From Cyrtobacter comes (GTDB taxonomy: Bacteria > Pseudomonadota > Alphaproteobacteria > Rickettsiales > Midichloriaceae), in assembly GCF_034470605.1 (NCBI RefSeq), contig NZ_JARGYT010000079.1:1-5620 (forward strand): a DNA stretch of 5,620 nucleotides, given 5' to 3'. Position numbers and translations under genes: made by a program. Below are positions 5,590 through 5,620 of the stretch, one piece after another (within the stretch, counting starts at the first letter, position 1; every line of letters starts with the position of its first letter). The notes under the pieces are model-generated. The model was not told the DNA's origin, did no database searches, and worked only from the letters and a program-made list of their open reading frames with translations.

Positions 5590-5620
5590 ATGGTATTTAG
5601 ATGGATAAAAGGTTGTTTCC
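5590..5620 (+). CDS. Start of an unidentified gene, cut by the window end
   Basis: Ten complete codons are visible, MVFRWIKGCF, preceded by an ideally spaced GGAGG. The gene continues past the window. The basic, aromatic N-terminus is too short to identify. Because it follows a prohead protease remnant, a phage or gene-transfer-agent structural gene such as a portal protein (whose N-termini often carry a similar FxWxK pattern) is one guess, but the usual portal-then-protease order would be reversed. Any resident gene is equally possible. Confidence 0.45.
   Translation, partial: MVFRWIKGCF

Overview
The window is AT-rich, densely but not tightly packed, and looks like the chromosome of a Gram-negative intracellular alphaproteobacterium, most likely of the order Rickettsiales. 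That placement is an inference. It rests on the mix of a biotin-dependent propionyl-CoA carboxylase alpha chain, a lipoprotein of the NlpD/LytM type, an alphaproteobacterial-style EVE protein, weak or absent Shine-Dalgarno sequences, decaying mobile DNA, and a fragment of an HK97-type prohead protease such as occurs in Rickettsiales gene-transfer-agent or prophage remnants. No rRNA or tRNA gene is present to confirm it.

Layout. Positions 1-480 are a decayed region: the C-terminal end of an IS630-family transposase (+ strand, about 20-174), then about 300 bases with no convincing gene. Next is a minus-strand pair: a lipoprotein with LysM and degenerate M23 domains (2478-3284) followed after five bases by pccA (481-2472). 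The pair is probably one transcription unit, read right to left. A 331-base gap (3285-3615) holds a weak promoter for the pair, a perfect AT-only hairpin and two short tandem-repeat tracts. A membrane acyl-CoA desaturase follows on the minus strand (3616-4839), with an unusual duplicated helical C-terminal tail and a perfect 14-base palindrome upstream of its start. The EVE-domain gene (5012-5410, minus) comes next. Only 11 bases from its start codon, and divergent from it, is a broken prohead protease fragment (5422-5587, +). The window ends in the first 10 codons of an unidentified + strand gene with the best ribosome binding site in the window (5577-5581).

How the genes work together. There is no single pathway. 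Two themes recur: acyl-CoA chemistry (propionyl-CoA carboxylation and fatty-acid desaturation, encoded in separate units) and envelope biogenesis (the NlpD-like amidase-activator candidate and membrane-lipid unsaturation). The EVE protein probably binds a modified base in nucleic acid. Both edges carry mobile-element debris, so the four intact genes look like resident genes between two decayed insertions. I did not find a convincing new multi-gene system. The most distinctive items are the desaturase tail, the degenerate LytM domain and the EVE/prohead-protease junction.
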